A stretch of DNA of 25,715 nucleotides from WYZ-LMO6 sp964509845 (GCA_964509845.1 CAZDZG010000013.1:1-25715), one strand, 5' to 3'. Shown: positions 14,490 to 22,541, counted from the first letter of the stretch. Numbers and translations: made by a program. The notes: generated by a model from the sequence alone, not told the origin.

Positions 14490-14903
14490 TCAGGTCCTCC
14501 CCCTTCCCAGCACCATCCTCCAGGCCCTGGCGGCGATCCTCACCCCCACCGCGATCAGGGCGATGCCGCTCAGGGTGACCGCCACGGCGTAGACGACGCC
14601 GGAGGGGTTCCCCGCCGCCGCCAGGCCGCTGCCTATCAGGCAGAGGATTCCCGCCAGGAAGAGGGAGGTGGTGGTCAGCGCCCCCGGCCAGGGATGGCTG
14701 AGGGCCACCAGCACCAGAAGGCCACCGGTGGCCAGGAGCCCCACGCTCATCACCAGCCTGGGGCCCACCTCCTTGGCCAGGTCCACCCCGTGGTTGATCA
14801 GCAGGGCCCCCACCAGGCAGAGCACCCCGCCCAGCAGCAGCAGGCCCAGGTTCCTGGGGACCTCGGAGGGAATCCTCTGGGGGGCGTAGCCCAGGCCCGG
14901 CAA
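14490..14903 (-). CDS. Four-helix integral membrane protein of unknown function
   Basis: A 137-residue protein that is almost all membrane: hydrophobic spans at about residues 18-36, 49-68, 78-99 and 103-124, followed by a basic tail (RIAARAWRMVLGRGR) that would lie on the cytoplasmic side. I recognise no family. The start is taken as TTG at 14903 because the only TATA-like box (CTAAATA, 14930-14936) is 27-33 nt upstream of it and no ATG is available in this frame nearby; internal starts are possible. It precedes ileS on the same strand and is divergent from rfcS. Confidence 0.68.
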   Translation of the reverse strand: MPGLGYAPQRIPSEVPRNLGLLLLGGVLCLVGALLINHGVDLAKEVGPRLVMSVGLLATGGLLVLVALSHPWPGALTTTSLFLAGILCLIGSGLAAAGNPSGVVYAVAVTLSGIALIAVGVRIAARAWRMVLGRGRT

Positions 14904-14929
14904 GCTCTCGGAGAAGGAATGAGCGCGAG

Positions 14930-14936
14930 TATTTAG
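14930..14936 (-). promoter_or_regulatory. TATA-like box for the four-helix membrane protein
   Basis: CTAAATA on the minus strand, 27-33 nt upstream of the TTG start at 14903. Confidence 0.45.
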
Positions 14937-14950
14937 CCCAGGCGGTTAAG

Positions 14951-14958
14951 TTATTTAT
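14951..14958 (+). promoter_or_regulatory. TATA-like box for rfcS
   Basis: TTATTTAT lies 27-34 nt before the GTG start at 14985. In this 81-bp divergent gap the two directions have separate boxes, unlike the shorter divergent gaps. Confidence 0.5.
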
Positions 14959-14984
14959 CCGCCCCTCCGAGGGAGGAGGATAGC

Positions 14985-15947
14985 GTGGAGGAGACGGAGA
15001 TCTGGACGGAGAAGTACAGGCCACGGAAGCTGGACGAGATGGTGGGGCAGGAGGAGATAGTGAGCAGGCTGAAGAACTTCGTGAAGACCAAGGCCCTTCC
15101 CCACCTCCTCTTCGCCGGGCCCCCGGGAACGGGGAAGACCACCGCCGCCCTCTGCCTGGCCAGGGAGCTCTTCGGGGAGGGATACTGGAGGCAGAACCTG
15201 CTGGAGCTCAACGCCTCCGACGAGCGGAAGATCGAGACCATAAGGACGAAGGTAAAGGACTACGTTCGCACCATGCCCATAGGGGAGGTCCCCTACAAGA
15301 TCGTGCTGCTGGACGAGGCCGACGCCCTCACCCCCGAGGCCCAGCAGGCCCTGAGGAGGATGATGGAGATGTATGCCAGGAACTGCCGGTTCATCCTGGA
15401 CTGCAACTACTCCAGCAGGATCATAGAGCCCATCCAGTCAAGGTGCGCCCTCTTCCGCTTCCGCAGGCTCACGGATGAGGACGTGAGGAAGATGCTGCGG
15501 AGGATAGCGGAGAAGGAAAAGCTGACGTTGGACCCGGAGGCGGAGGAGGCCATCATCTACGTGAGCGGGGGGGACCTGAGGCACGCCATCAACCTGCTGC
15601 AGGCGGCGGCCGCGCTGAGGAAGCACGTGACGGAGAAGGCGGTCTACGAGGTGGCCTCCCTGGCCCATCCCCGGGAGGTCAGGGAGATGGTGGAGCTGGC
15701 CCTGCGCGGAGAGTTTGAGGAGGCCAGGAAGAAGCTGCACCAGCTGATGATCGAGCAGGGCCTCTCGGGTGAGGACATCCTCAACCAGGTGCACAGGGAG
15801 ATCCTCAACCTGAAGATCCCGGAGAGGAAGAAACTGGAGCTGGTGGAGAGGGTGGGGGAGTTCTCCTTCAGGATCGTGGAGGGGGCGAACGAGAGGATCC
15901 AGCTGGAGGCCATGCTGGCCCAGTTCGCCCTGACGGGAGCCTCCTAG
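14985..15947 (+). CDS. rfcS: Replication factor C small subunit (clamp loader)
   Basis: A 320-residue AAA+ ATPase that loads the PCNA sliding clamp at primer-template junctions together with the RFC large subunit, which is not in this window. It has WTEKYRPRKLDEMVGQ (RFC box), Walker A GPPGTGKTT (45-53), Walker B IVLLDEAD (106-113), sensor 1 around CNYSSRI, and the arginine-finger SRC motif (152-154). No intein interrupts it, unlike in some archaea. The start is GTG at 14985. The stop codon TAG is shared in an overlapping CTAG with the convergent acetyltransferase. Confidence 0.97.
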   Translation: MEETEIWTEKYRPRKLDEMVGQEEIVSRLKNFVKTKALPHLLFAGPPGTGKTTAALCLARELFGEGYWRQNLLELNASDERKIETIRTKVKDYVRTMPIGEVPYKIVLLDEADALTPEAQQALRRMMEMYARNCRFILDCNYSSRIIEPIQSRCALFRFRRLTDEDVRKMLRRIAEKEKLTLDPEAEEAIIYVSGGDLRHAINLLQAAAALRKHVTEKAVYEVASLAHPREVREMVELALRGEFEEARKKLHQLMIEQGLSGEDILNQVHREILNLKIPERKKLELVERVGEFSFRIVEGANERIQLEAMLAQFALTGAS

Positions 15948-16372
15948 AGCTCCCTCTCCAGCTCCACCCACTCCCCCTTCCTTCCCCTTTCCCTCAGGCC
16001 CATCTTGCGCATGAGGGAGAGGGAGGGCTGGTTGGTCTCCAGCACCCTGACCCTGACCCTGGGGAAGCGATCGGAGCGGAACCTCCTCAGCTCCTCCTCC
16101 ATCAGGAGCTCCCCCACCCTCCTCCTCCGGTGGTCCGGGTGCACGCAGATCTGGTAGACCCAGGCCTCCCCCGCCAGGCTGGGTAGCCCCACGATGAAGC
16201 CCACCAGCTGCTCCCCGGAGAAGGCCAGCAGGAAGTACCTGGGGAAGCAGAGGGCCAGGTACTCGTAGGTCCCCTTCACGGAGGCCCTGAGGGGCTGGCA
16301 GAGCCTGGCCAGGGCCTCCACCTTCCCCGCATCCTCCTCCGTGGCCTCCCTCAGCTCGTAGCCCCCCATCAT
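15944..16372 (-). CDS. GNAT-family N-acetyltransferase
   Basis: A 142-residue GNAT protein. The acetyl-CoA pyrophosphate-binding motif is clear in VYQICVHPDHRRRRVGELLM (about residues 72-91; family pattern V-P-xx-R/Q-xx-G/R-x-G/A), followed by VLETNQPSLSLMRKMGL, the usual motif B. Substrate unknown: it could be a protein N-terminus, an amino acid or a polyamine. Two adjacent ATGs (16372 and 16369) are possible; a TATAA element at 16393-16397 fits either. The TAG stop lies within CTAG at 15944-15947, which is also the rfcS stop. Confidence 0.82.
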   Translation of the reverse strand: MMGGYELREATEEDAGKVEALARLCQPLRASVKGTYEYLALCFPRYFLLAFSGEQLVGFIVGLPSLAGEAWVYQICVHPDHRRRRVGELLMEEELRRFRSDRFPRVRVRVLETNQPSLSLMRKMGLRERGRKGEWVELEREL

Positions 16373-16392
16373 CTCCTTTCCGCCTTCCGCCG

Positions 16393-16397
16393 TATAA
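16393..16397. promoter_or_regulatory. TATA-like box upstream of the acetyltransferase, facing a gene-free region
   Basis: TATAA (TTATA on the minus strand) lies 21-28 nt upstream of the acetyltransferase ATGs. By analogy with the other divergent gaps it could also drive a plus-strand transcript beginning near 16420, but there is no coding gene there. Confidence 0.4.
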
Positions 16398-16532
16398 GGG
16401 GTCGTTGACCGTTCCCAAAGGGGCTGAATTACGGTGATCGTTCGCTCATCGAGCCGGGGCTGAAAAATGGAGGCTCGCAGCCATTCGCTTTGGGGATACC
16501 AAGCGGAGCTAGCATCGCCCTCCTGAACTGCT

Positions 16533-16552
16533 GGGCAGAGGTTCCTCTGCCC
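16533..16552 (+). repeat. Perfect 8-bp hairpin with a 4-nt loop
   Basis: GGGCAGAG, loop GTTC, CTCTGCCC. It is the most stable single hairpin in the gene-free region and is not followed by a T-run, so it is not a typical terminator. Confidence 0.6.
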
Positions 16553-16823
16553 GGCCTTGCACGTGAAGATCTGTTCTTCCTGAGGCCCAGGAGTTCCAAA
16601 TCACGTGGGGGTAGGAGTGGTGGTCCAGACAGATCACCCGGGGTTTTCGGGCCCCCCAACGGAAGAAGCCCAGCTTCATTCCTTTCCAGACCGTCACCCT
16701 CCTTTGGAGCCCCAGATCCAAACCCATTCCTGCTCGTCCAATCCCTGCTGGAGAGCTGGGCCTCAGGGAGGCGGAAGGTTTTCACCGGAGCTTCGGGCCG
16801 CTCGGCCGGGGGTCGGACCTTTC

Positions 16824-16828
16824 TTAAG
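16824..16828 (+). promoter_or_regulatory. TATA-like box for the TtuA/NcsA-like gene
   Basis: TTAAG within TTCTTAAG lies 22-26 nt before the ATG at 16850. Confidence 0.4.
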
Positions 16829-16849
16829 CACCCTCTCCCCCTCTAGGAG

Positions 16850-17782
16850 ATGGTCTCGTGCGGGAGGTGCGGGGGGAGGGCGGAGGTCAGGCCGGAGGGA
16901 AGGCCGCTGTGCGGGAGGTGCTTCACGGAGCTCTACGAGAGGAGGGTGGGGGAGACGGTAAGGAGGTACGGGATGTTTGCCCGGGGGGACAGGGTGGCGG
17001 TGGCCATCTCGGGAGGAAAGGACAGCGCCTCCCTCCTCTTCTCCCTGCGCCGGCTCTTCCCCGACCTTCCCATGGCCGCCCTGCACCTGAACGTGGGGAT
17101 ACCGGGATACTCCGAGGAGTGCGAGAGGGAGGCCAGAAGGCTGGCGGAGATGGTGGGGGTGGACCTCATCCTCTACGACACCAGGAGGGAGCTGGGGATC
17201 TCCACCCCCGACTTCTCCAGGACCCCCTACCGGAGGAGGATTTGCTCCCCCTGCAGCACCGTGAAGCGCTACCTGCTCAACAGGCTGGCCTGGGAGAGGG
17301 GCTTCACCAAGCTGGCCACCGGGCACAACCTGGATGACGTGGCGGAGGCCCTCTTCAGTCTCTACCTGCACGGGGACGTGGGACAGCTGGTCAGGCTCAG
17401 ACCCCTTTCCCCCTCCCCCCACCCCAAGCTCCTGGCCAGGGTAAAGCCCCTGTGGGGAGTGACGGAAGAGGAGAGCAGGATCTACGCGGAGCTGAACGGC
17501 CTCCCCTTCAAGAGGGATCCCTGTCCCCTCTCCGCGGGATCCAGGAGCAGGGAGAGGAAGGCCGTGCTTGGGGAGGTGGAGGGGAGGATAAGGGGGTTCA
17601 GGCGCACCCTGGTCTCCTCCCACCTCAGAAGCTTCCTCCCCCTGCTGGAGGGGAGGGTGGAGGCTCCCCCCCTCCTGGAGTGCTCTTCCTGCGGGATGCC
17701 CTCCTCCACCGATCCCTGTGCCTTCTGCAGGAGGGTGGAGATGGCCAGGAGGGCCTCAGCCCGGCGTCCTTCCGGGGAATAG
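16850..17782 (+). CDS. tRNA 2-thiouridine synthetase of the TtuA/NcsA (CTU1/Ncs6) family
   Basis: A 310-residue sulfurtransferase-type adenylase that thiolates a tRNA uridine. Domains in order: an N-terminal zinc ribbon (Cys4, Cys7, Cys21, Cys24), the PP-loop ATPase motif SGGKDS (54-59), ICSPCSTVKR with Cys132 and Cys135, GHNLDDVAE (158-166), and DPCPLS with Cys225. Cys132, Cys135 and Cys225 correspond to the three ligands of the catalytic [4Fe-4S] cluster in TtuA-type enzymes. A C-terminal zinc ribbon (CSSCG and CAFC) closes the protein. Archaeal relatives act at wobble U34 (NcsA) or at U54 (TtuA); I cannot tell which from the sequence. The gene ends 27 bp inside the convergent radical SAM gene. 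Confidence 0.9.
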   Translation: MVSCGRCGGRAEVRPEGRPLCGRCFTELYERRVGETVRRYGMFARGDRVAVAISGGKDSASLLFSLRRLFPDLPMAALHLNVGIPGYSEECEREARRLAEMVGVDLILYDTRRELGISTPDFSRTPYRRRICSPCSTVKRYLLNRLAWERGFTKLATGHNLDDVAEALFSLYLHGDVGQLVRLRPLSPSPHPKLLARVKPLWGVTEEESRIYAELNGLPFKRDPCPLSAGSRSRERKAVLGEVEGRIRGFRRTLVSSHLRSFLPLLEGRVEAPPLLECSSCGMPSSTDPCAFCRRVEMARRASARRPSGE

Positions 17783-18484
17783 GGGCCTGATCCCCGCCTT
17801 CCTGAGCCTCTCCTCCACATGGGGGTAGAGGAAAACGTACTCCTCCTCCAGCCTTCCGGGCAGGGAGGGATCTATCTCCGCCAGCCTCCTCTTCAGCTCC
17901 ACCACCCCCTGCCTGGGGCTGAAGGAGAGCATCACGGCGGGATGGCAGGACACCCCCTCGTCCAGCAGGTTCTTGAGGGCCCGGAGGGAGAGCTCAAAGG
18001 CCTCCGGCCTGGCCCCCGTGAGCCTGGAGAACTCCTGGGGGTTCGTCCCCTTCAGGGAGACCCTGACGTGGAGGTTCTTGAAGACCGAGAGATCCCTGGC
18101 GTAGGAACGGTCCAGGAGCATGCCGTTGGTCTCCAGGATGAAGGTGAAGGGGGACTTCTCCACCAGCTCCAGCAGGCGGAGGAGGTGCTCCCTTCCAAGG
18201 GTGGGCTCGTTCCCGCTCACCCTCAGCTTTTCGTAGTTGAACCTCCTGGCGCAGGCCTGCAGCTCCCTGAAGACCTCCTCGGGGGAGTAGAACCTGCCCA
18301 GAGAGGGGTTGTCGCGGGGCACCCCGCTCCAGCAGAAGACGCATCTCAGGCAGCACCCGCAGCAGTCGGCGGTGGCTATTCCCCCGTACCAGTTCCCGGG
18401 CCTGGGAAGCCGGTAGTACCTCCTCCTCTCCCCCTCCACCACCAGCCTCTCCACTTCCCGGGCAAGCTGGAGGGGATCGTACAC
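17756..18484 (-). CDS. Radical SAM protein of unknown substrate
   Basis: A 242-residue radical SAM protein with the cluster motif CCLRCVFC (CX3CX2C, around residue 40), then VSGNEPTLG (a GGE-like SAM-binding segment) and FILETNG, all on one partial TIM barrel with no obvious auxiliary-cluster domain. It resembles activase/PflA- or MoaA-like single-domain members, but I cannot assign a reaction. I take GTG at 18484 as the start (VYDPLQLAREVE, a common N-terminus in such proteins): a GTTAAG box lies 24-29 nt upstream, and the longer frame would run into the topA 3' end. It probably has its own promoter embedded in the end of topA. Confidence 0.82.
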   Translation of the reverse strand: MYDPLQLAREVERLVVEGERRRYYRLPRPGNWYGGIATADCCGCCLRCVFCWSGVPRDNPSLGRFYSPEEVFRELQACARRFNYEKLRVSGNEPTLGREHLLRLLELVEKSPFTFILETNGMLLDRSYARDLSVFKNLHVRVSLKGTNPQEFSRLTGARPEAFELSLRALKNLLDEGVSCHPAVMLSFSPRQGVVELKRRLAEIDPSLPGRLEEEYVFLYPHVEERLRKAGIRPLFPGRTPG

Positions 18485-18507
18485 CTTAGAAAATGGAGGG
18501 GAGGGTG

Positions 18508-18513
18508 TTAAGG
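18508..18513 (-). promoter_or_regulatory. TATA-like box for the radical SAM gene, containing the topA stop codon
   Basis: On the minus strand CTTAAC lies 24-29 nt before the GTG at 18484. The TAA stop of topA (18508-18510) is inside it. Confidence 0.4.
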
Positions 18514-20604
18514 CTGTGCCCTTCCGGCAGGCCGCTGGTCGGCCCTCCTGTTCCACTCCGCCCTGGTGGGGCAGGTGGGCTCCAGGCACATCCTGTACGG
18601 CCTTCTCCCCGGCCTCCTCACCAGGATGAGGGGAGTGCCGCAGTCCGGGCAGTTCTTACCCAGGGCCAGGATGGTTCCGGAGGAGGGAAGGGGATAGGTC
18701 ACCCTGCATCCCTTTTCGAAGTTGGAGCAGCCCGCAAAGCGCTTGCGGTTCCTGGTCGTGATGATTCGCAGGTCCCCCCCGCAGCCCGGGCACTTCCCCA
18801 GCGTTCGCCTGGCCTCGCTGGTGCGCCTGTGCATCTCCGCCAGCTCCCTGCCTATCTCCAGCTCCCTTTCCCTGAACTTCCTCAGGATCTCATCCAGCTT
18901 GGCCCTGGCCCTCTCCATCACCTGTTCCTTCTCCACCCTCCCCTCCTGGATGGCCTCCATCTCCCTCTCGAAGCTGGCGGTGAGCTCCTCGCTGACGATC
19001 TCCGGGCAGTACCTCTCCAGCGTGTTCACCACCTGGAGGCCCAGCTCGGTCACCGTGATCCTCTCCCCGAAGATGTATCCCCTCTCGTACAGGTTCTGGA
19101 GGATGGGTGCCCTGGTGGCCTTCGTCCCCAGCCCCCTGGCCTCCATCTCCTTCACGGCGGAGGCTGGGTTGTACCTGGGCGGGGGCTGGGTCTCCCCCCT
19201 CTCCACCCTGACCTCCTCCACCTCCAGCCTCTCCCCTTCTCTCAGGGGAGGGAGGGGGATCTCCTCGACCTCCGCGTACCTTCCGTACAGGTCCAGCCAC
19301 CCCCTCTTCACCACCCTCCTCCCGGAGAGGCGGAAGTTCTCACCCCCGCAGGAGAGCTCCACCGTGGTGCTCTCCACCAGGGCCGGCTCCCCGAAGACCG
19401 CCAGGAACCTCCTCACGATCAGGTCGAAGAGGTTGCGCTGGGGGCCGGTGAGCTCACCGGGCTTCTCCCCGGTGGGGTGGATGGAGGGGTGGGCGGGGTC
19501 CGCCTTGGGCCCCTCGTGGGGCCTGAGCTCGGGAAGGGAGAGGAGCCTCTTCACTTCCTCGCGGTAGGCCTCCATCTCCCCCAGCCTGCGCAGGAGCTGA
19601 GGGTAGTCGAGGGAGGGTGGAAGCTTCTGGGAGGAGGTCCTGGGGTAGCTTATGAGGGCGGCCTGGTAGAGGGCCTGGGCCATCTCCTGGGTGCGGAGGG
19701 GGGAATAGCCGAAGCAGCGGTAGGCCTCGGCCTGTAGGGTCCCCAGGTCGAAGGGAACGGGAGGTGATCGGCGGTGCAGCCTCGTCTCCACCCTCCTCAC
19801 CTCCGCCCTGGCCCCCTCGCAGGCCTCCTTGATCCTGAGGGCCTCCCCCTCCTCCCAGAGACGCCCCCTCTCGTGCTCCGCCACCAGCCTGAGCCCTCCC
19901 GCCCTTAGCACCAGCCTCACCGTCCAGAAGGGCCTGGGCCTGAACTCCCTGATCTCCCTCTCCCTCTCGCACAGGAACCTCAGGGTGGGGGTCTGCACCC
20001 TTCCCGCGGATAGCTTGAGGAAGCGCCCGCAGGCCCTCCGGACCGAGGAGGTTAGGGCCTTGCTGAGGTTCATCCCCCAGTACCAGTCCAGCACATGCCT
20101 GGCTATTCCGGCGTTCACCAGCTCGAAGTCCAGCCTGGGCAGGAGGTGGCGATAGGCCTCCCTCAGCTCCCCGGCGGTGAGGGTGGAGAACTTCATGCGC
20201 CTGGCCCTCTTCACCGCCTCCTCCCCGCACAGGTACTTCAGGATCGTCCAGCCTATCAAGCTCCCCTCCACGTCGAAGTCCGTGGCCACCACGTACTCCT
20301 CGCTCCCCCTGGCCAGCTCCCCGATCACCTCGAGGAAGTTCTTGGTCCTGCCTGCCCTCCTGTCCACCAGGTAGGAGGGAACCCACTCCACGTCGTAGAG
20401 GGGATAGTCCCTGAAGGGCCTGGAGTTCTTCAGCGTGAAGAGGTGACCGAGGGAGGGAACCACCACCGCCTCCTTCCCGTTCACCCTGAGCTCGTAGTAG
20501 GGGACCCCCTTCTTCTCCCTCCTGACCACCTCCCCTTCCGCCAGCGCCTGGGCTATCCTGAGGGCCGCCGAGGGCTTTTCGCAGAGGATGAACACCTTTC
20601 CCAT
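18508..20604 (-). CDS. topA: DNA topoisomerase I (type IA)
   Basis: A 698-residue type IA topoisomerase that relaxes negative supercoils by single-strand passage. Seen in order: Toprim domain starting FILCEKPSAA (residues 5-14), the Mg-binding ATDFDVEG (Asp109, Asp111, Glu113), SAGRVQTPTLRFLC (199-212), the active-site tyrosine Tyr320 in LISYPRTSSQ, and the MEARGLGTKATRA segment. The C-terminus carries two four-Cys zinc ribbons (CPGC...C...C near 605-630; CPDC...C...C near 652-675). There is no helicase domain, so it is not reverse gyrase. The start ATG at 20604 has an ATTATA element 28-33 nt upstream. It is divergent from glgB with only 38 bp between the two starts. Confidence 0.96.
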   Translation of the reverse strand: MGKVFILCEKPSAALRIAQALAEGEVVRREKKGVPYYELRVNGKEAVVVPSLGHLFTLKNSRPFRDYPLYDVEWVPSYLVDRRAGRTKNFLEVIGELARGSEEYVVATDFDVEGSLIGWTILKYLCGEEAVKRARRMKFSTLTAGELREAYRHLLPRLDFELVNAGIARHVLDWYWGMNLSKALTSSVRRACGRFLKLSAGRVQTPTLRFLCEREREIREFRPRPFWTVRLVLRAGGLRLVAEHERGRLWEEGEALRIKEACEGARAEVRRVETRLHRRSPPVPFDLGTLQAEAYRCFGYSPLRTQEMAQALYQAALISYPRTSSQKLPPSLDYPQLLRRLGEMEAYREEVKRLLSLPELRPHEGPKADPAHPSIHPTGEKPGELTGPQRNLFDLIVRRFLAVFGEPALVESTTVELSCGGENFRLSGRRVVKRGWLDLYGRYAEVEEIPLPPLREGERLEVEEVRVERGETQPPPRYNPASAVKEMEARGLGTKATRAPILQNLYERGYIFGERITVTELGLQVVNTLERYCPEIVSEELTASFEREMEAIQEGRVEKEQVMERARAKLDEILRKFRERELEIGRELAEMHRRTSEARRTLGKCPGCGGDLRIITTRNRKRFAGCSNFEKGCRVTYPLPSSGTILALGKNCPDCGTPLILVRRPGRRPYRMCLEPTCPTRAEWNRRADQRPAGRAQP

Positions 20605-20631
20605 TCAGCAATTCTTTTGGCGAGGAGGGCA

Positions 20632-20637
20632 ATTATA
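20632..20637 (-). promoter_or_regulatory. TATA-like box for topA
   Basis: TATAAT on the minus strand, 28-33 nt before the ATG at 20604. It sits only 5 nt in front of the glgB ATG (20643), so it can hardly be the TATA box of glgB; a TTCTTTT run at 20613-20619 is at the right distance for that gene. The two core promoters therefore interleave. Confidence 0.5.
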
Positions 20638-20642
20638 AGGGG

Positions 20643-22541
20643 ATGGAAAGGGAGAGCCTCCTCACGGACTACGACATCTACCTGTTCAGGAGGGGAGAGC
20701 ACTTCCGCCTCTACCGCAAGCTGGGGGCCCACCTGGAGGAGGGGGGTGCCCGCTTCGCCGTCTGGGCCCCCAACGCCTCCAGGGTCTCGGTGATCGGAAC
20801 GTTCAACGACTGGGATCCCTCCGCCCATCCCCTCAGGCCCAGGGAGGATGGCTCGGGGATATGGGAGGGTTTCGTGGAGGGGGTGAGGAAGGGGGACCTG
20901 TACAAGTACCGGGTGGTCTCCAGGTACGGGGGGTACACGGCGGACAAGGCCGACCCCTTCGCCTTCTTCTGCGAGGTTCCCCCGGGCACGGCCTCCGTGG
21001 TCTGGGACCTGGAGTACGAGTGGGGGGACGGGGACTGGATGAGGGAGAGGAAGGACAGGAACTCCCTCTCCTCCCCCATGTCCATCTACGAGGTGCACCT
21101 GGGCTCCTGGAGGAGGGTTCCGGAGGAGGGGAACCGCTTCCTGACCTACCGGGAGCTGGCCAGGGAGCTGCCTCCCTACGTGGAGGAGATGGGCTTCACC
21201 CACGTGGAGTTCCTTCCCGTCATGGAGCACCCCTTCTACCGCTCCTGGGGCTACCAGATCACGGGCTACTTCGCCCCCACCAGCAGGTACGGAACCCCCC
21301 AGGAGTTCATGGGGCTGGTGGATGCCCTGCACCGGAGGGGGATAGGGGTGATCCTGGACTGGGTCCCCTCCCACTTCCCCTCGGACGGCCACGGGCTGGT
21401 CTTTTTCGACGGGACCCACCTCTACGAGCATGCCGATCCCAGGAAGGGGATTCATCCCGAGTGGGGGAGCTGCATCTTCAACTACGGGCGCCACGAGGTC
21501 AGGGCCTTCCTCATCAGCAGCGCCCTCTTCTGGCTGGACAGGTACCACGCCGACGGCCTGCGCATAGACGCCGTGGCCTCCATGCTCTACCTGGACTACG
21601 GGAGGAAGGAGGGGGAGTGGGTGCCCAACGAGTACGGGGGGAGGGAGAACCTGGAGGCCATCCACTTCCTGCGCAGGCTGAACGAGGTGGTGTACGGGGA
21701 GTATCCCGATGTGCAGGTCATAGCGGAGGAGTCCACCGCCTGGCCCATGGTGACCAGGCCCACCTACGCGGGGGGGCTGGGGTTCGGGCTGAAGTGGAAG
21801 ATGGGATGGATGCACGACACCCTCCGGTACTTCTCCCTGGACCCCCTCTTCAGGAAGTACCACCACGATCTCCTCACCTTCAGCATGTGGTACGCCTACT
21901 CGGAGAACTTCGTCCTCCCCCTCTCCCACGACGAGGTGACCTACGGCAAGGGCTCCCTCTTCGGAAAGATGCCCGGGGACGTCTGGCAGAAGTTCGCCCA
22001 CCTCCGCCTGCTCTTCGGCTACATGTACGGCCATCCGGGGAAGAAGCTCCTCTTCATGGGGGGTGAGTTCGGGCAGTGGAGGGAGTGGGTGCACGACGAG
22101 AGCCTGGAGTGGCACGCCCTCCAGTTCGAGGATCACCGGGGCCTCCAGCGGTGGGTGAAGGACCTGAATCACCTCTACCGCAGGGAGCCGGCCCTCCACG
22201 AGCTGGACTTCGACCCGGCTGGCTTTGAGTGGGTGGACTTCAGGGATGCGGAGAAAAGCATCATTTCCTTCCTCAGGAGGGGAAGGAGGGGTCCCCCCCT
22301 GCTGGTGGTGTGCAACTTCACCCCCGTTCCCAGGTACGGGTACAGGATAGGGGTGCCCGCGGGGGGGTTCTGGAGGGAGGTGCTGAACAGCGATGCCAGG
22401 GAGTACGGGGGGAGCGGACAGGGGAACCTGGGAGGGGTCTGGGCCGATCCCATCCCCTGGCACGGGAGGCCCTTCTCCCTTTCCCTCACCCTTCCCCCCC
22501 TCGGCTGTCTCTACTTCAGGGGTCCGGAGGGAGGGGGATGA
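20643..22541 (+). CDS. glgB: 1,4-alpha-glucan branching enzyme (GH13, bacterial GlgB type)
   Basis: A 632-residue GH13 branching enzyme that makes alpha-1,6 branches in glycogen. An N-terminal CBM48 domain (FAVWAPNASRVSVIGTFNDW, about residues 38-57) is followed by the GH13 barrel: EVHLGSW, GYQITGYFAPTSRYG, DWVPSHFP, then DGLRIDAVASMLYLDY with nucleophile Asp near 308, IAEEST with the acid Glu near 362, and LSHDEV with Asp near 430. The LYLDY sequence is specific to GlgB. This enzyme is typical of bacteria; most archaea with glycogen use a GH57 branching enzyme, so transfer from bacteria is likely (inference). Its stop codon overlaps the ATG of the next gene. Confidence 0.95.
   Translation: MERESLLTDYDIYLFRRGEHFRLYRKLGAHLEEGGARFAVWAPNASRVSVIGTFNDWDPSAHPLRPREDGSGIWEGFVEGVRKGDLYKYRVVSRYGGYTADKADPFAFFCEVPPGTASVVWDLEYEWGDGDWMRERKDRNSLSSPMSIYEVHLGSWRRVPEEGNRFLTYRELARELPPYVEEMGFTHVEFLPVMEHPFYRSWGYQITGYFAPTSRYGTPQEFMGLVDALHRRGIGVILDWVPSHFPSDGHGLVFFDGTHLYEHADPRKGIHPEWGSCIFNYGRHEVRAFLISSALFWLDRYHADGLRIDAVASMLYLDYGRKEGEWVPNEYGGRENLEAIHFLRRLNEVVYGEYPDVQVIAEESTAWPMVTRPTYAGGLGFGLKWKMGWMHDTLRYFSLDPLFRKYHHDLLTFSMWYAYSENFVLPLSHDEVTYGKGSLFGKMPGDVWQKFAHLRLLFGYMYGHPGKKLLFMGGEFGQWREWVHDESLEWHALQFEDHRGLQRWVKDLNHLYRREPALHELDFDPAGFEWVDFRDAEKSIISFLRRGRRGPPLLVVCNFTPVPRYGYRIGVPAGGFWREVLNSDAREYGGSGQGNLGGVWADPIPWHGRPFSLSLTLPPLGCLYFRGPEGGG

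Larger units (their letters stand above)
16373..16849. other. 477-bp gene-free region with many short hairpins; candidate non-coding RNA
   Basis: I find no convincing gene here. The open frames present (for example on the minus strand at 16429-16785) do not show this genome's codon style, have no recognisable motif and lack a plausible start context. The stretch is visibly less biased than the coding DNA and holds many inverted repeats: 16450-16455 with 16472-16477, 16486-16490 with 16501-16505, a perfect 8-bp stem at 16533-16552, a CACGTG pair at 16560-16565 and 16602-16607, GAAGC/GCTTC near 16665-16677, and TTTGGA/TCCAAA near 16703-16722. This may be a structured RNA gene. I looked for tRNA, SRP RNA and RNase P RNA hallmarks and did not find them. 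A decayed gene is the alternative. Confidence 0.4.

Noticed and set aside
12453..14936. Plus-strand ORF of 827 codons opposite ileS
   Set aside because: It is a shadow of ileS: the purine-rich sense strand rarely yields stops on the antisense side. The product is Pro/Gly/Leu-rich and shows no domain.
16429..16785. Minus-strand ORF of 118 codons in the large gap
   Set aside because: Codon use unlike neighbours, no recognisable motif, and overlapping open frames on both strands of similar length; more likely non-coding.
16373..16849. tRNA, SRP RNA, RNase P RNA or 5S rRNA in the large gap
   Set aside because: I found no T-loop (GTTCRANYC), no SRP GGAAG/AGCA asymmetric-loop motif in a helix-8 context, no RNase P CR-I/CR-V pair and no 5S core. 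By-eye searching can miss divergent RNAs, so the region is kept only as an unassigned candidate.
18508..20604. Reverse gyrase
   Set aside because: The protein has the type IA topoisomerase core and zinc ribbons but no N-terminal helicase-like domain, and 698 residues is far too short.
20553..22463. Minus-strand ORF of 636 codons opposite glgB
   Set aside because: Antisense shadow of glgB, same composition artefact; no start context or family motif.
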